DNA from: Sweltsa coloradensis
Lineage: Eukaryota; Arthropoda; Insecta; Plecoptera; Chloroperlidae
NCBI GenBank assembly: GCA_024449915.1
Contig: JAMZAV010000360.1
Location: forward strand, 310,001 to 374,000
Direction: 5' to 3'
Length of the DNA stretch: 64,000 bases
Below, piece by piece: positions 55,081 through 64,000 of this stretch. The notes below the pieces were generated by a model. It saw only the letters and a program-made list of their open reading frames with translations. It had not been told where the DNA came from and did no database searches. Both the position numbers and the translations under genes were made by a program. Each line of letters begins with the position of its first letter. The first letter of the stretch is position 1.

Positions 55081-55875
55081 TTACACGTTGTAGTTTGATA
55101 GTTTCGAGAACTTGCAGATAATGCCATCTTCTTGCTTGGTGGCAGTGAGTGTGGTAACAGTAGCCTTTTGTTCCGGCATGTCTTCAATTGAAATTGACTG
55201 CACTTTGGAAACTGGCCACAATAATGAATCTAGTGACAACCATTTGTGACCGTGCCACCATAAGTCACAAGTGGCAAGAGTTTCTGCAAGAAGTTCCTCT
55301 TGATATAAGGTCTGCTGGATTTTGTGCTGATGCGACGTGTTGCCATTTTGCTTTGCAGTGAGTTCTTGTATTTCTGTGACTCTGTTTGCAATGAATGTTT
55401 TCCATTTGTGTGGATGAGCCTTGATCCATGCAAGAACTATTGTTAGAGTCTGTCCAGAGAAAACTAGAACCAATGTCAAGACGTAGAGATTCCACTGTCT
55501 TTTTGAACAATTTGGCGAGTAGAAGTGCACCGCATAATTCCAAGCGTGGAATCAAAATTCTTTTCAAAGGTGCGACCTTTGACTTAGAGCAAAGTAAATG
55601 GTTTTACAGTTTGACCTTCTGTGTTATGGATCGGAGATATATGCAAGCTCCGAAAACACATGCAAAAGCAGAAAACAATCCCGGAAGCATCGGAGAATCC
55701 GTGAAGTTGAATGTCAGAAATGATTCCTGTGACTAGAACTAGTCGTTGAACCTTTATGGTGCTTATGGTAGGAAGTTGATTGTAGATACTCTTCCAATGA
55801 TTATTCAGGGGGTTGGGTAAAAGATCATCCCAGTCTAGCTTTTCTAGCCAAAGGTGCTGTAGAAATATTTTGTAG
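55081..55875 (-). pseudogene. BEL/Pao RT connection and RNase H region, frame-broken
   Basis: In successive minus-strand frames: FDPLELISPIVINYKIFLQ (start of the connection, in part shared with the RT frame), LHGFSDASG (first RNase H Asp), [20 protein letters not shown], a WTDSN motif, then [20 protein letters not shown] and NPADLISRG. These are all standard BEL/Pao RNase H landmarks, but they fall in different frames at about 55.6, 55.55 and 55.45 kb. No extra sequence is inserted; only small indels separate them. Confidence 0.8.
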
Positions 55876-56457
55876 TTAATGACAATGGGACTTATTAATT
55901 CCAGTGGATCGAAAAATAGTCGATACGATCGATAGCACTTTACGTTTGGTAGAGTTAGTAGCTTGCTGTGGCTGAGGAGTCGAAGAATCGATCATTATCT
56001 GAAAGTGATCAGAAGCAGGGTGCCATAGCAAGCCTAGAGTTTTCACAGACTCATCTTGTTCCAACTGGAGTGGAAGATTAGTTTCACGATCTTCTTCTGG
56101 AACAGCCTCCAAAAGAGCCAAATGGTTTGAACACCACTTACGTAGTGGGAACCCTCCACTGGAAAGCAGAGATCGCAAATCTTGCTGGAGTTGTAGAGCA
56201 TCTTCCAGATTATCTGAACCTGATAGACAGTCGTCTACGTAGAAATCGTTTTTTAAAACAAAAGATGCGCTGGGATATCTTTCAGCTTCCAGGTCTGCTA
56301 AGTGATGTAGGCATCGTGTAGCTAGAAATGGTGCTGTTTTTGTGCCGTATGTTACTGTAGTTAGTTGGTATTCCTGAACAGGTTCATCCATGGATTCTCT
56401 CCATAATATGCGTTGTAAGTTACAATCGCTAGGATGCATTCGTATTTGTCTATACAT
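55876..56457 (-). CDS. BEL/Pao reverse transcriptase, catalytic part
   Basis: MYRQIRMHPSDCNLQRILWR matches the palm entry of BEL/Pao RT; TYGTKTAPFLATRCLHHLA follows; and FYVDDCLSGSD carries the catalytic YVDD pair. LRKWCSNHLALLEAVPEEDR and KTLGLLWHPASDHF close the domain. The preceding part of RT sits in the frame that ends at 56459, so a frame change occurs at the junction. Confidence 0.92.
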   Translation of the reverse strand: MYRQIRMHPSDCNLQRILWRESMDEPVQEYQLTTVTYGTKTAPFLATRCLHHLADLEAERYPSASFVLKNDFYVDDCLSGSDNLEDALQLQQDLRSLLSSGGFPLRKWCSNHLALLEAVPEEDRETNLPLQLEQDESVKTLGLLWHPASDHFQIMIDSSTPQPQQATNSTKRKVLSIVSTIFRSTGINKSHCH

Positions 56458-56458
56458 C

Positions 56459-57526
56459 TTAGCAATGTCGGCAGTGAATGCTATTAGATGTGTTCTGAAC
56501 CGTAAGATAATTGAGCATAATATCGTCTTGTATTGTGGGACCGAGTTGCAATAAATCGTTTATTGACTGTCCAGTGCTGGATTTTGCTGACCCATCGAAA
56601 ACAACACGTATGTGAGTAGTAGTAGATTCCTTGAATACTGCATGATGTGGCAGGTAGTAGCACTTATCAGATGTGTCGACAGCGTTGTCGACTCGTTGCA
56701 TGTGTCCAAGTTCACGATATTCTCGTAGAAAAGAATTGTATTCTTCTCTGGCATTGATATTCGCCTTAAGACGACGTTCTAACTGCTGCAGTAGTCGCAG
56801 CGCTTGGAATCTGGAATCACCTAGTTCACTCCTGTTTTCCTTAAGCGGGAGACGAACAATGAATTTCCCTTCGGAGTTACGGGTTGTATTGTTTAAGAAA
56901 TGTGTTTCACATTCTTTTTCTTCTTTAGTGGCGATAAGTTTTGGGATTTCTTCTATTTCCCAAAAGCGCTTGAGTTGATGATCAATGGTTTCATTACTAA
57001 TGAATAAACTGTGTGTGGGTAGCGGAGAGTGATCAGTAGTCGAAACTGGCATCCTTCCACCGATGATCCAACCAAGCTTCGTATCTTGAAGTGTGGGAAA
57101 CCCTGGATGAGATAGTGAATTCTGTCGGAGAAAATCGTAGTAAAGTTCTGCGCCGATCAGCAGTTCGACTTCACCTGGTTGATCGAATTCGGAATCTGCT
57201 AGTTGAATATCACGAGGAATGTTCCAAGTGCTGTAGTCAATCGGAGACGACGGTAGGCTGCCAGTGATTTTTGGCAGAATAAAACAATTCAAATGTGTAA
57301 TATAATCAGTAACCATAGATTTGACTGATATGTTGACACTGTGCGTAGTTGTCGATGTTGTGTTGTTAACACCTTGTATGGGTGTATGATTGACTTCCTT
57401 TTTTAATTGAAGTTTATTAGCTAAGTCAAGTGTGATGAATGATGCTTGGCTTGCTGAATCCAGTAATGCTCGACATTTGATTAAGTTACGAAACTTATCC
57501 TGAACGTATACCTGAGCTGTGGCCAA
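56459..57526 (-). CDS. BEL/Pao aspartic protease and start of RT
   Basis: A 355-residue frame. CRALLDSASQASFITLDLAN near residue 18 is the active-site region (DSAS in place of DSGS/DTGS, a common form in this group); ELLIGAELYYDFL and GWIIGGR follow, as in DUF1758-type proteases. From residue 200 there is a linker (FWEIEEIP...FIVRLPLKEN), and then the start of RT (YYLPHHAVFKESTTTHIRVV, FDGSAKSSTGQSINDLL). Confidence 0.92.
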   Translation of the reverse strand: MATAQVYVQDKFRNLIKCRALLDSASQASFITLDLANKLQLKKEVNHTPIQGVNNTTSTTTHSVNISVKSMVTDYITHLNCFILPKITGSLPSSPIDYSTWNIPRDIQLADSEFDQPGEVELLIGAELYYDFLRQNSLSHPGFPTLQDTKLGWIIGGRMPVSTTDHSPLPTHSLFISNETIDHQLKRFWEIEEIPKLIATKEEKECETHFLNNTTRNSEGKFIVRLPLKENRSELGDSRFQALRLLQQLERRLKANINAREEYNSFLREYRELGHMQRVDNAVDTSDKCYYLPHHAVFKESTTTHIRVVFDGSAKSSTGQSINDLLQLGPTIQDDIMLNYLTVQNTSNSIHCRHC

Positions 57527-57558
57527 TAATACTTGTTGAATAGGCTTTGTCTTTGTAT

Positions 57559-58074
57559 TTAAAAGTAAGTACCTGTATTCTTATTATTTTCCGAGTGAAT
57601 AGTACTAGGATGGCTAGTTTCTTGCACTGAATTATCAGTGTGCTGACGTTGTCGCTGCATCTGACCTTGATGAGTAGACCTATCTGTAGAATCGTGAAGT
57701 AACGTGCTGTGCATAGAACCACACTTGCAGTAGCTACGAGCTTTGCATGCATTGGCTTGATGATTGGTAGCAAAACAATTTGCACAAGCATTTTTAGATT
57801 TGATTACATGCCACCTGTCAGACAATGGCAGATTACGAAATGATTTACAATTGTACAAATAATGGTCATTGTTACAATGCAAACACTTATTGGTCTTTGT
57901 GGAAACATACGTATGCTTAGACTGGTAAGTATCTTTAGTAGACTTGTTTATTTTAGTTTGAGAATTGTCAGACTTGGACTGAGTAAGCTCGAATGTCTGT
58001 GACCTCTTGTCAAGGAAATCGCATAATTCCTTAAGTGAAGGAAACTCTTGAGTCTGCATGTTGTGTTGTTTCAA
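57559..58074 (-). CDS. BEL/Pao gag C-terminal zinc-knuckle region
   Basis: The frame contains CLHCNNDHYLYNCKSF, then CANCFATNHQANACKARSYC and KCGSMHSTLLH, cysteine/histidine spacing typical of the zinc knuckles between gag and protease in BEL/Pao. LKELCDFLDKRSQTFE near the start is the usual C-terminal gag helix. It is one frame off from the upstream gag frame, overlapping it at 58031-58074. The preceding gag frame ends in nonsense after the overlap. Confidence 0.88.
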   Translation of the reverse strand: MKQHNMQTQEFPSLKELCDFLDKRSQTFELTQSKSDNSQTKINKSTKDTYQSKHTYVSTKTNKCLHCNNDHYLYNCKSFRNLPLSDRWHVIKSKNACANCFATNHQANACKARSYCKCGSMHSTLLHDSTDRSTHQGQMQRQRQHTDNSVQETSHPSTIHSENNKNTGTYF

Positions 58075-58882
58075 ATTCCCGCCTGGTGTGTATGTCTAAT
58101 CTGCCAAGGGTAAGTTGAATAAGTAAGAGTTCGTGAATTTCAACACTCAGATTAAGAGCCTTGATAGCATTTAGATTGCTTGTTACTTCGTTAACTAATT
58201 GGCGAAGATCGTGAGCCGAGTTTGCTCGCACATGTGGCAGATCGAGAAGAGCATTGATGTGTTTCTGAGATATTAATTTTTTGTTTTCATATCTTTTTAG
58301 AATCAAGTTCCATGCTATGGTATAGTTAGCAGACGACAAGGACAAATTCTTGATTAAATGTAGTGGATCATTACGTAATGAAGACAACAGATAATGGAAT
58401 TTGTGAATGTCCGTAAGAGAAGTATTCTCATGTATGAGCGCGACGTAGGTGTCTTTGAATTGTGACCAAAGACTGAAATCACCTGAGAATTGTGGTAAAT
58501 TTATACCAGGAAGTTTGATCAGATTGTTGTTATGAGTGCTAAGAAGCGACCCGTTGCCAGAACCATGACTTGATGGTGTATCAATAGGTACCATGGGTGG
58601 CGTGAGTATGTCATTAGATTTAGCATAAGCCTCAAAGTATAAAGTTTCAAAATCTGTTCTGTAGGTTTCATGATTCGAATCGTCATTTGTGTCTTTTATT
58701 TCAAGACGTGATTGTATTTCCTCGAACTGATCCCAAATAGAAATAAGAGTTTCTGACCTAACTCTGATTGCACTCAGATTTGAGTGGTTATTGACATCGT
58801 TTATAAACGTGTGTATGCGTGTAAGCCGAACTTTGATTATTCCACGACGATTAATTAAATCACTTCTCTCTTGCGCTTGCAT
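58031..58882 (-). CDS. BEL/Pao gag (DUF1759-type)
   Basis: A 283-residue frame. The N-terminal half is helical and charged (RGIIKVRLTRIHTFINDV). From about residue 125, KLPGINLPQFSGDFSLWSQF and HKFHYLLSSLRNDPLHLIKN, AWNLILKRYENKKLISQKHI are the DUF1759 core. The start at 58882 lies about 310 bases inside the 5' LTR. The last few residues are out of frame relative to the zinc-knuckle part, implying a single-base gap or a programmed shift. Confidence 0.92.
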   Translation of the reverse strand: MQAQERSDLINRRGIIKVRLTRIHTFINDVNNHSNLSAIRVRSETLISIWDQFEEIQSRLEIKDTNDDSNHETYRTDFETLYFEAYAKSNDILTPPMVPIDTPSSHGSGNGSLLSTHNNNLIKLPGINLPQFSGDFSLWSQFKDTYVALIHENTSLTDIHKFHYLLSSLRNDPLHLIKNLSLSSANYTIAWNLILKRYENKKLISQKHINALLDLPHVRANSAHDLRQLVNEVTSNLNAIKALNLSVEIHELLLIQLTLGRLDIHTRREFETTQHADSRVSFT

Positions 58883-59192
58883 GATGGAAGTTATTGAAGA
58901 TCAATGAAAGTATAGTAATAGGCTATTATGAAGGTACAGCAGATAGCTTATCTGAATTGTGATGATGTTGCCACTGGAAGACACGCGTCCGCCACTGGGT
59001 CTTGAAGATGTCCTGATGACGCCGTACTTCAGCTGCTGCTGGGGCCCGTGAGAAGACTCTTGCTACGTCGGTAGGCCTAGACGTTCAAACTGCGTTGTGA
59101 AGTCGCCGACGAAACGATTACTTGCGAAAGCTGATTAAAGTTTTCCACGTGGAACCATGTTGATTGTATACGGCCCGGATGGGACCAAATTA

Positions 59193-59615
59193 TGTTGGGG
59201 CAAGAGATGAATGGGCGATACATGAAGATGAAAATGAAACTCTGGAGTGAATGGAGGACCATGTTAAAGATAACAAATGAGTGGACTGTAAATGAAGGCC
59301 CTGGTTCAGCGATCCACGGACACAATAACACACACTTTGAATGGCAAATCACAAGTAAAAACACTGTATTTATTAATAACTTATCGAAAGTTAACAGAGA
59401 ATAACACTAGACCATACGAATGGCCGATGCAGTAAGTAATTTCAGTGTGATGATAAACATTGTTGAAAACAAAGAAACATAGCGTCCTTTTCAACACCAA
59501 AGAAATTGATACAAAAGTATTAGGATGGCGGTGAGCAATAAACAATGAAGTTAAAGTGCACAAATAGTACCAGGATGGCTGTGAACAACAAGGCAGTGCA
59601 AGTGTTGCATAAACA
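59193..59615 (-). repeat. BEL/Pao 5' LTR
   Basis: See the 3' LTR. In element orientation it starts TGTTTATGCAACACTTG and ends GCCCCAACA. Confidence 0.95.
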
Positions 59616-59766
59616 CCCCAGTAATATATGACGAAACACAAAAATTACTATTTATTTCCCCTACTTTTAATTTTTAATTAAAATTGTGAATTTTAAACTT
59701 AAATATATTTTGTAAATATTAAATTGAGCCGTTCTCAATTTGATTTGATTGTTATTGATTGAATTC

Positions 59767-60886
59767 ATGGAAACGTCGAATCTGAATTATGGCAAGCTAG
59801 TTTCACTAACTACAGATGGTGCACTGGCTATGATTGCTACATAGAAGGGGTTAGCAAAGCGAGTGAAAGAAAAGAATGCAAATCTTATTTCATACCATTG
59901 TATTATTCACCAGTCTGTACTTTGTGCAAAGCTTAGTAATGTGCTGAAGGTAACTATGGATAAGTTGAGAAAATTAATTAATTTTATAATAGCACGTTCG
60001 TCTCTACAACACAGAGAGTTCAAAGAGTTCTTGGAAGAAGTTCAGGCGCAGTGCAATGATTTGCTGCTGCATAACAACGTACGTTGGCTAAGTAAGGGTA
60101 ACGTATTACAGAGATTTTTGGCACTCAGAAAATAAATTTTGACATTTTTGGAAAATTTAAATACCCCGGTTGCCAATGACTTTCATGCATTTCTTCAAAA
60201 CGAATCAAAAATGCTAGCGTTGGCTTTCTTTAACAACATTTTGGGCCACCTGAACACTTTCAACAGTAATCTACAAGGTAAAGACAAGTTAATTTGTGAC
60301 CTGATTCAGAATGTTAAATCGTTCACGCGCAAATTAACCATCTTTGAAATGGATCTCACAGGTGAACTTCTTCATTTTCCAACATTGTCCGAGTACAAAC
60401 TTGACTGCGAGTCAGATGCAGATGTATCTCAATTCTGTTATTTTATTGCAAAACTAAAAAGTGAATTTGAAACAAGATTTTGCGATTTTGATTTAATTGA
60501 GCAATTGGCTCACATCTTGAAACATCCCTTTACTATGAGCTGCAAGTTTATTCCACGTATCTCAAGCGAAACTTCAGCTAGAAATTATTGACTTCCAAGA
60601 GGACACGTCACTTAAATCTTTACCGCCTGACACGCCCACACAAGTTTTCTGGTCAAAATACGTTTCGAACCACAAATACCCACGAAAGATTGCGATACAC
60701 GTAACACATGTGCGTTGAACATACATCTGCGAAGCATTGTTTTCAAGAATGAACAGTGTAAAAAATAAACTAAGGTCCAAAATCACTGACAAGCACCTGG
60801 GAGACGTATTAAGGATTTCTTGTACCAATCGCGAGCCGAATTTTAAGAAACTAGCTCAAGAGAGAAGGTGTAATTTCTCGCACTAA
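59767..60886 (+). pseudogene. hAT transposase pseudogene (SCAND3/ZBED/GTF2IRD2-like group)
   Basis: The plus strand reads LVSLTTDGALAMIAT, where TTDGA is the second catalytic Asp region, a TAG at 59842-59844, then KGLAKRVKEKN, YHCIIHQSVLCAKLS (C-x2-H motif), NNVRWLSKGNVLQRFLALRK, a TAA at 60133-60135, and ILTFLENLN onward in the same frame through the helical domain (GKDKLICDLIQNVKSF, FPTLSEY). A frameshift near 60570 is followed by the C-terminal dimerisation region (YICEALFSRMNSVKNKLRSK, TDKHLGDVLRIS), ending at 60886 with a further internal stop. The N-terminal BED finger and first Asp are missing, probably beyond the BEL insertion or lost. It is dead. Confidence 0.9.
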
Positions 60887-60961
60887 CAAAATCACCGGAC
60901 CCAAGATGATCCATGGCCCCTCACATGTCAAGCAGTACTGGTAAGTGGCCCCATACACAAT

Positions 60962-60978
60962 CTAGTTGCCGACCCCTG
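60962..60978 (+). repeat. Right terminal inverted repeat of the hAT element
   Basis: CTAGTTGCCGACCCCTG is the mirror of the CAGGGGTCGGCAAC terminus common in hAT elements and lies about 90 bp after the transposase end. Confidence 0.7.
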
Positions 60979-61068
60979 TTCTATACCTTGTTCCTCGATG
61001 ATAGTATGGATCATATGTATAACGAATTGTGCAAAGTGCTACTTTTTGCTGATGATTTGAAATTAAGG

Positions 61069-61397
61069 GGTCTCTTTCAAGCTAAAAGTTGACCAAAATG
61101 TAATGGTTTCGTGCTCCCATGATAACATCGAAATGGCTGGACCGAAAATTATGCTATTTTGGGAGAAGTTAGATAATTGAATAATGTTTGCAACGTATTG
61201 ATCAGAATACACTTTTTTCACCCATTTTCTGCCAAAAAAATCAAGAAAATACGTGAAAATTGGAAAATTTGACGTACTTCTTGATTTTTTTGGTGGAAAA
61301 TGGGGAAAAAAAGTACATTCTGAAAATTTTTCCTGAAACTTTCATTTTCTAATTCCCCCAAAATTGAAATTTTGGTCCTCTTGATTTTAATGGGAAA
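61069..61397. repeat. Foldback repeat, copy 1
   Basis: An imperfect palindrome with arms of about 130 bp centred near 61254: GTGCTCCCATGATAACATCG and GGACCGAAAATTATGC on the left are mirrored by GGTCCTCTTGATTTTAATGG and CAAAATTGAAATTTTGGTCC on the right. The inner part pairs TTTCTGCCAAAAAAATCAAG with CTTGATTTTTTTGGTGGAAA. A direct copy occurs at 63293-63653. Confidence 0.75.
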
Positions 61398-61419
61398 GGG
61401 TTGCAACGTTAAAAAATTT

Positions 61420-63290
61420 ATTCCCCTCCCCCGGGGGCCTTTTGCATTTTTGTTAAACGGGTTTAGGGCGGAAAATCCCCCCCAAATTATTTCGCGTGTT
61501 TTTTGGGTAAAGGTTAAGGTTTTTAAAACTTTTAAAATTTTTTTCGCTTTTTTGACTTATTTTACGTTCTTTGAAGATTAAGATTAATTTATAAAATAAT
61601 ATTAATTTTTTTTATTTTATTTGATCTAATTTCTTTAAATTTATGGAAATGTCCTGGATTTTCAAACCTTATCATTAAAATTTTTATTTACCAGATCATT
61701 TTTTTTCTTTTATATAGGATGTCCCTTTTATGGTTTCACCAAGGGGCCCATAGATAAAATTTTGGCAAAAAGGGAGGGGTTGATGATTTTTTTAATTTGT
61801 TCCCATCCATTTATCCATTTTGGCGAGGTTAAACATTTTTTAAACCCCCAAAACTTGCCATCTTACGAATAATTTTTGGTTTTAAAGGGTTTTCTTCTTT
61901 AGAAAAAATTTTTTTTTCAAGCGTTCTTTGGATTATTTTTTTTAAAAAAATTCTTTGGGGTTTGATTTTCACATGGGGTGTTTGGTTTTTGGGGGGGTGA
62001 AAAAAAATTGGGGCCCTTGGGCCAAATTGAAACAAGAATTTGGTTTTTGGGGTGTGAGGGTTTTGAACCCTTCCCCTAACCCCGGTTAAACCCCCAAAAA
62101 TTATTTCAATAATAACGGATCCTGGTTTTTGTAAGAAAAAGCCCTAAGGTCCGATAAACATTTTTAAGATTTAACGGGCCACTATTTTATTTTAAATTTT
62201 TTTTTAAATGTTTAAATGGGGTTAAATTTAGAAAGAAATAATTTTTTTTTTATTAACAAAAATCATTTTAAAGGGTTAATATGGTTTTATATTGTTAAAA
62301 AATTTCAATTTTTTTTAAAAACCCAAAAAACCCAATCTGCATACAAAAAACCCCTTATAAAAAAAATTGAAGTATTTATGCGGGCCCCTTTTCCTTCAAA
62401 CCCCTATACCAATAGTAACTTTTTGCAAGGTAAAAAAATTTTTAAAATTTTCACAATTTTTTAACTTTCCCCAAAAGGGGGTAAAATCGAAATTAAAAAA
62501 AGCGACTCGGGTGTTTTGGGAAAAAAGACAAAACCATAAGTTTTTTTGCCCCAAAATTTTTGGTAAAACCCCCAAAAATCCCTTTTGGTTGTAAGAAATT
62601 TTCTTTCCCCCTAATAATACCGTCGAAAAGCCCCCAAAACCATTTGAAAAACGCCGGGGTCAAAAGGACCTTTTTGTTTAAAACCTTGGCCATCCCCCAA
62701 ATTTTTTTAATTTTTTTTAAATTTTTTGTGGAAATTAAAATTTTTCGTTTTAATTTGCCCTTCCTTAATTTAAAATAAAAAAAATTTTTTTTTTGTTAAA
62801 AATTTTGATTTTTTTCCCCCCCCTAACCCTCTTTATTTTCAAAAATTGTAAAATGTAATTTTTTTTAATTTTTTTTTTTCCATAAAGCTTTTATCCAATT
62901 GGAATGTATATAAATTTAATTAAAGACCCCAAAACCCAACCCAAACCAATTCTTATAAAAATTATTTTTTTCGACGAAGCAACCCCATTTTAAACAAAAA
63001 TTTTTTTTTGGGAAAAAATTTTTGATGTGCCCTTTTCCCTAGTATTTAAACATTAATTTTTATATTGAATTCTTATAAATAAAAGGGTAAACTAAAAAAT
63101 GGGTTTGTTTTGTTTTTTTTTTTGGAAATAGTATGTGTGTTTATGTTTCGTTTGCTCTCCAGCGGAAAAAACAACTGGGGTGGAAATTTTCATGTGTATA
63201 TAATAAAATATCGTATCGTATCGATAAGTATTCTGGGTATTGAAAACGGGAAATTTATTTAAATCTATTCAAATCTACTTTTTTTCCCAT
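61420..63290. other. Homopolymer-distorted AT-rich sequence
   Basis: Nearly every run of identical bases is lengthened (A, T, C or G runs of 3-9). This resembles uncorrected long-read consensus. Open frames here are low-complexity Lys/Phe/Pro strings and are not credible genes. Confidence 0.5.
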
Positions 63291-63292
63291 AT

Positions 63293-63653
63293 GTCTCTTT
63301 CGGTTAAAGTTTGACCAAAAAAGTAATGGTTCTGCGCTCCCCTGTAACATCGAAAGACTACCGAAAATTTATCAATTTTTTGGGAGAAGTTAATAATTTT
63401 TAAAGTTTGCAAATTTTTAACAGAACGTTAATTGTTTCCCCCCATTTTTTTGCAAAAAAAAAAACAAAAAATACGTAAAAAATACGTAAAATTTATAAAA
63501 TTTGTCGATTTCTTGTTTTTTTGTAGAAAAAATTTTGAAAAAAAAAAGCAATATGTTTAATATGTTGCAACACTATACAATTATCTAATTCCCCCCCCAA
63601 AAAATTAAAATAATTTTTCGGGCCGGTCATTTTGAGTTATCATGGGGCCCCCG
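63293..63653. repeat. Foldback repeat, copy 2
   Basis: Direct copy of 61069-61397 (CTCTTTC then TTGACCAAAA, GTAATGGTT, CATCGAAA) with the same mirrored layout: GCGCTCCCCTGTAACATCG on the left against TGAGTTATCATGGGGCCCCC on the right. Confidence 0.7.
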
Positions 63654-63819
63654 AAGGTCTGCAAGCGGTTGAAAATGCGATTCTGCCTCCGACCGGTAGC
63701 GCATATTTATTCTATATCTATGATTGAGACTTGTCTATGGGCATATGAGCTACGTTTATTTGTACGATTAAAAGATGTGACTTGTTTTTTATCTTCACCT
63801 ATGTTTTGAGTTTGGTAAA

Positions 63820-64000
63820 GGGAAAGGGAAAATTATGCAATTTTGGGGGAATTAGATAATTTTAAATGTTTGCAAAGTTTTGAAAAGAAAAGTTTAAAAA
63901 GTTTTCCCCCCATTTTTTGCAAAAAAAAAAAAAGAAAATACTAAAAATACTAAAATTTATAAAAATTTTTCGTATTTTTTTGTTTTTTGGTGGGAAAATT
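63820..64000. repeat. Foldback repeat, copy 3, cut by window end
   Basis: GGGAAAATTATGCAATTTTG and GAATTAGATAATTTTAAATG match the left arms of the previous two copies. The right arm would lie outside the window. Confidence 0.55.

Larger units (their letters stand above)
53168..59615 (-). mobile_element. Nearly complete BEL/Pao LTR retrotransposon
   Basis: LTRs of about 422 bp (53168-53589, 59193-59615) differ at only three sites that I can find, and have TG...CA ends. The 6-bp target duplication CCCCAG lies at 53162-53167 and 59616-59621. On the minus strand the internal region encodes, in order, a DUF1759-type gag, zinc knuckles, an aspartic protease, RT with a YVDD box, RNase H, an integrase with zinc finger and DDE motifs, and a DUF5641-type C-terminal domain. 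That order and the DUF1759/DUF5641 pair are diagnostic of BEL/Pao. Several frame changes interrupt the polyprotein. A candidate primer site TGGTCCCATCCGGGCCG lies five bases inside the 5' LTR (59171-59187); I could not assign the tRNA. Confidence 0.95.

Noticed and set aside
61218..62778. Several short open frames
   Set aside because: Lys/Phe/Pro-rich translations of homopolymer-distorted sequence.

Overview
The window is animal nuclear DNA, most likely from a marine deuterostome. I favour an echinoderm because TAGGCC/GGCCTA hexamer clusters recur throughout, as is common in echinoderm assemblies; this is inference. There are no bacterial-style operons. Coding potential is confined to transposable-element remains and three exons of one cellular gene. 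Several repeats look like incompletely polished long-read sequence (missing bases, swollen homopolymers), so some frameshifts may not be biological.

Layout. 0-2 kb: a Ty3/gypsy relic lacking RT and integrase core, with a second diverged copy facing it head-to-head. 2-6.3 kb: largely featureless DNA with one small foldback MITE. 6.3-12.0 kb: a satellite of 60-bp units, each made of two 30-bp halves. 12-16.5 kb: MITEs (three hAT-type) and two dispersed repeats. 18.4-31.9 kb: LTR-internal-LTR-internal-LTR, two large mostly non-coding retroelement units sharing a middle LTR, flanked by a short target duplication. 31.9-38.3 kb: AT-rich DNA with nothing recognisable. 38.3-44.0 kb: a hAT-like MITE abutting a piggyBac deletion derivative, then two 1.6-kb hAT-type elements, one carrying an inner TIR element and one carrying a SINE.

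44.2-48.5 kb, minus strand: three phase-compatible exons form the C-terminal end of a cellular gene I cannot name; a pogo/Tigger-like element sits in one intron. 49.9-52.8 kb: a nest of MITE, two SINE types and a dispersed repeat between inverted arms. 53.2-59.6 kb, minus strand: an almost complete, young BEL/Pao retrotransposon with near-identical LTRs and a 6-bp target duplication, apparently inserted into a hAT element. The hAT transposase pseudogene continues to about 61.0 kb. 61-64 kb: foldback repeats in homopolymer-distorted sequence.

The main biological picture is layered transposition: old hAT, piggyBac and pogo derivatives, SINEs and MITEs, a tandem non-autonomous LTR array, and a recent BEL/Pao insertion. 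No defence system, CRISPR array, rRNA or confident functional tRNA gene was seen.
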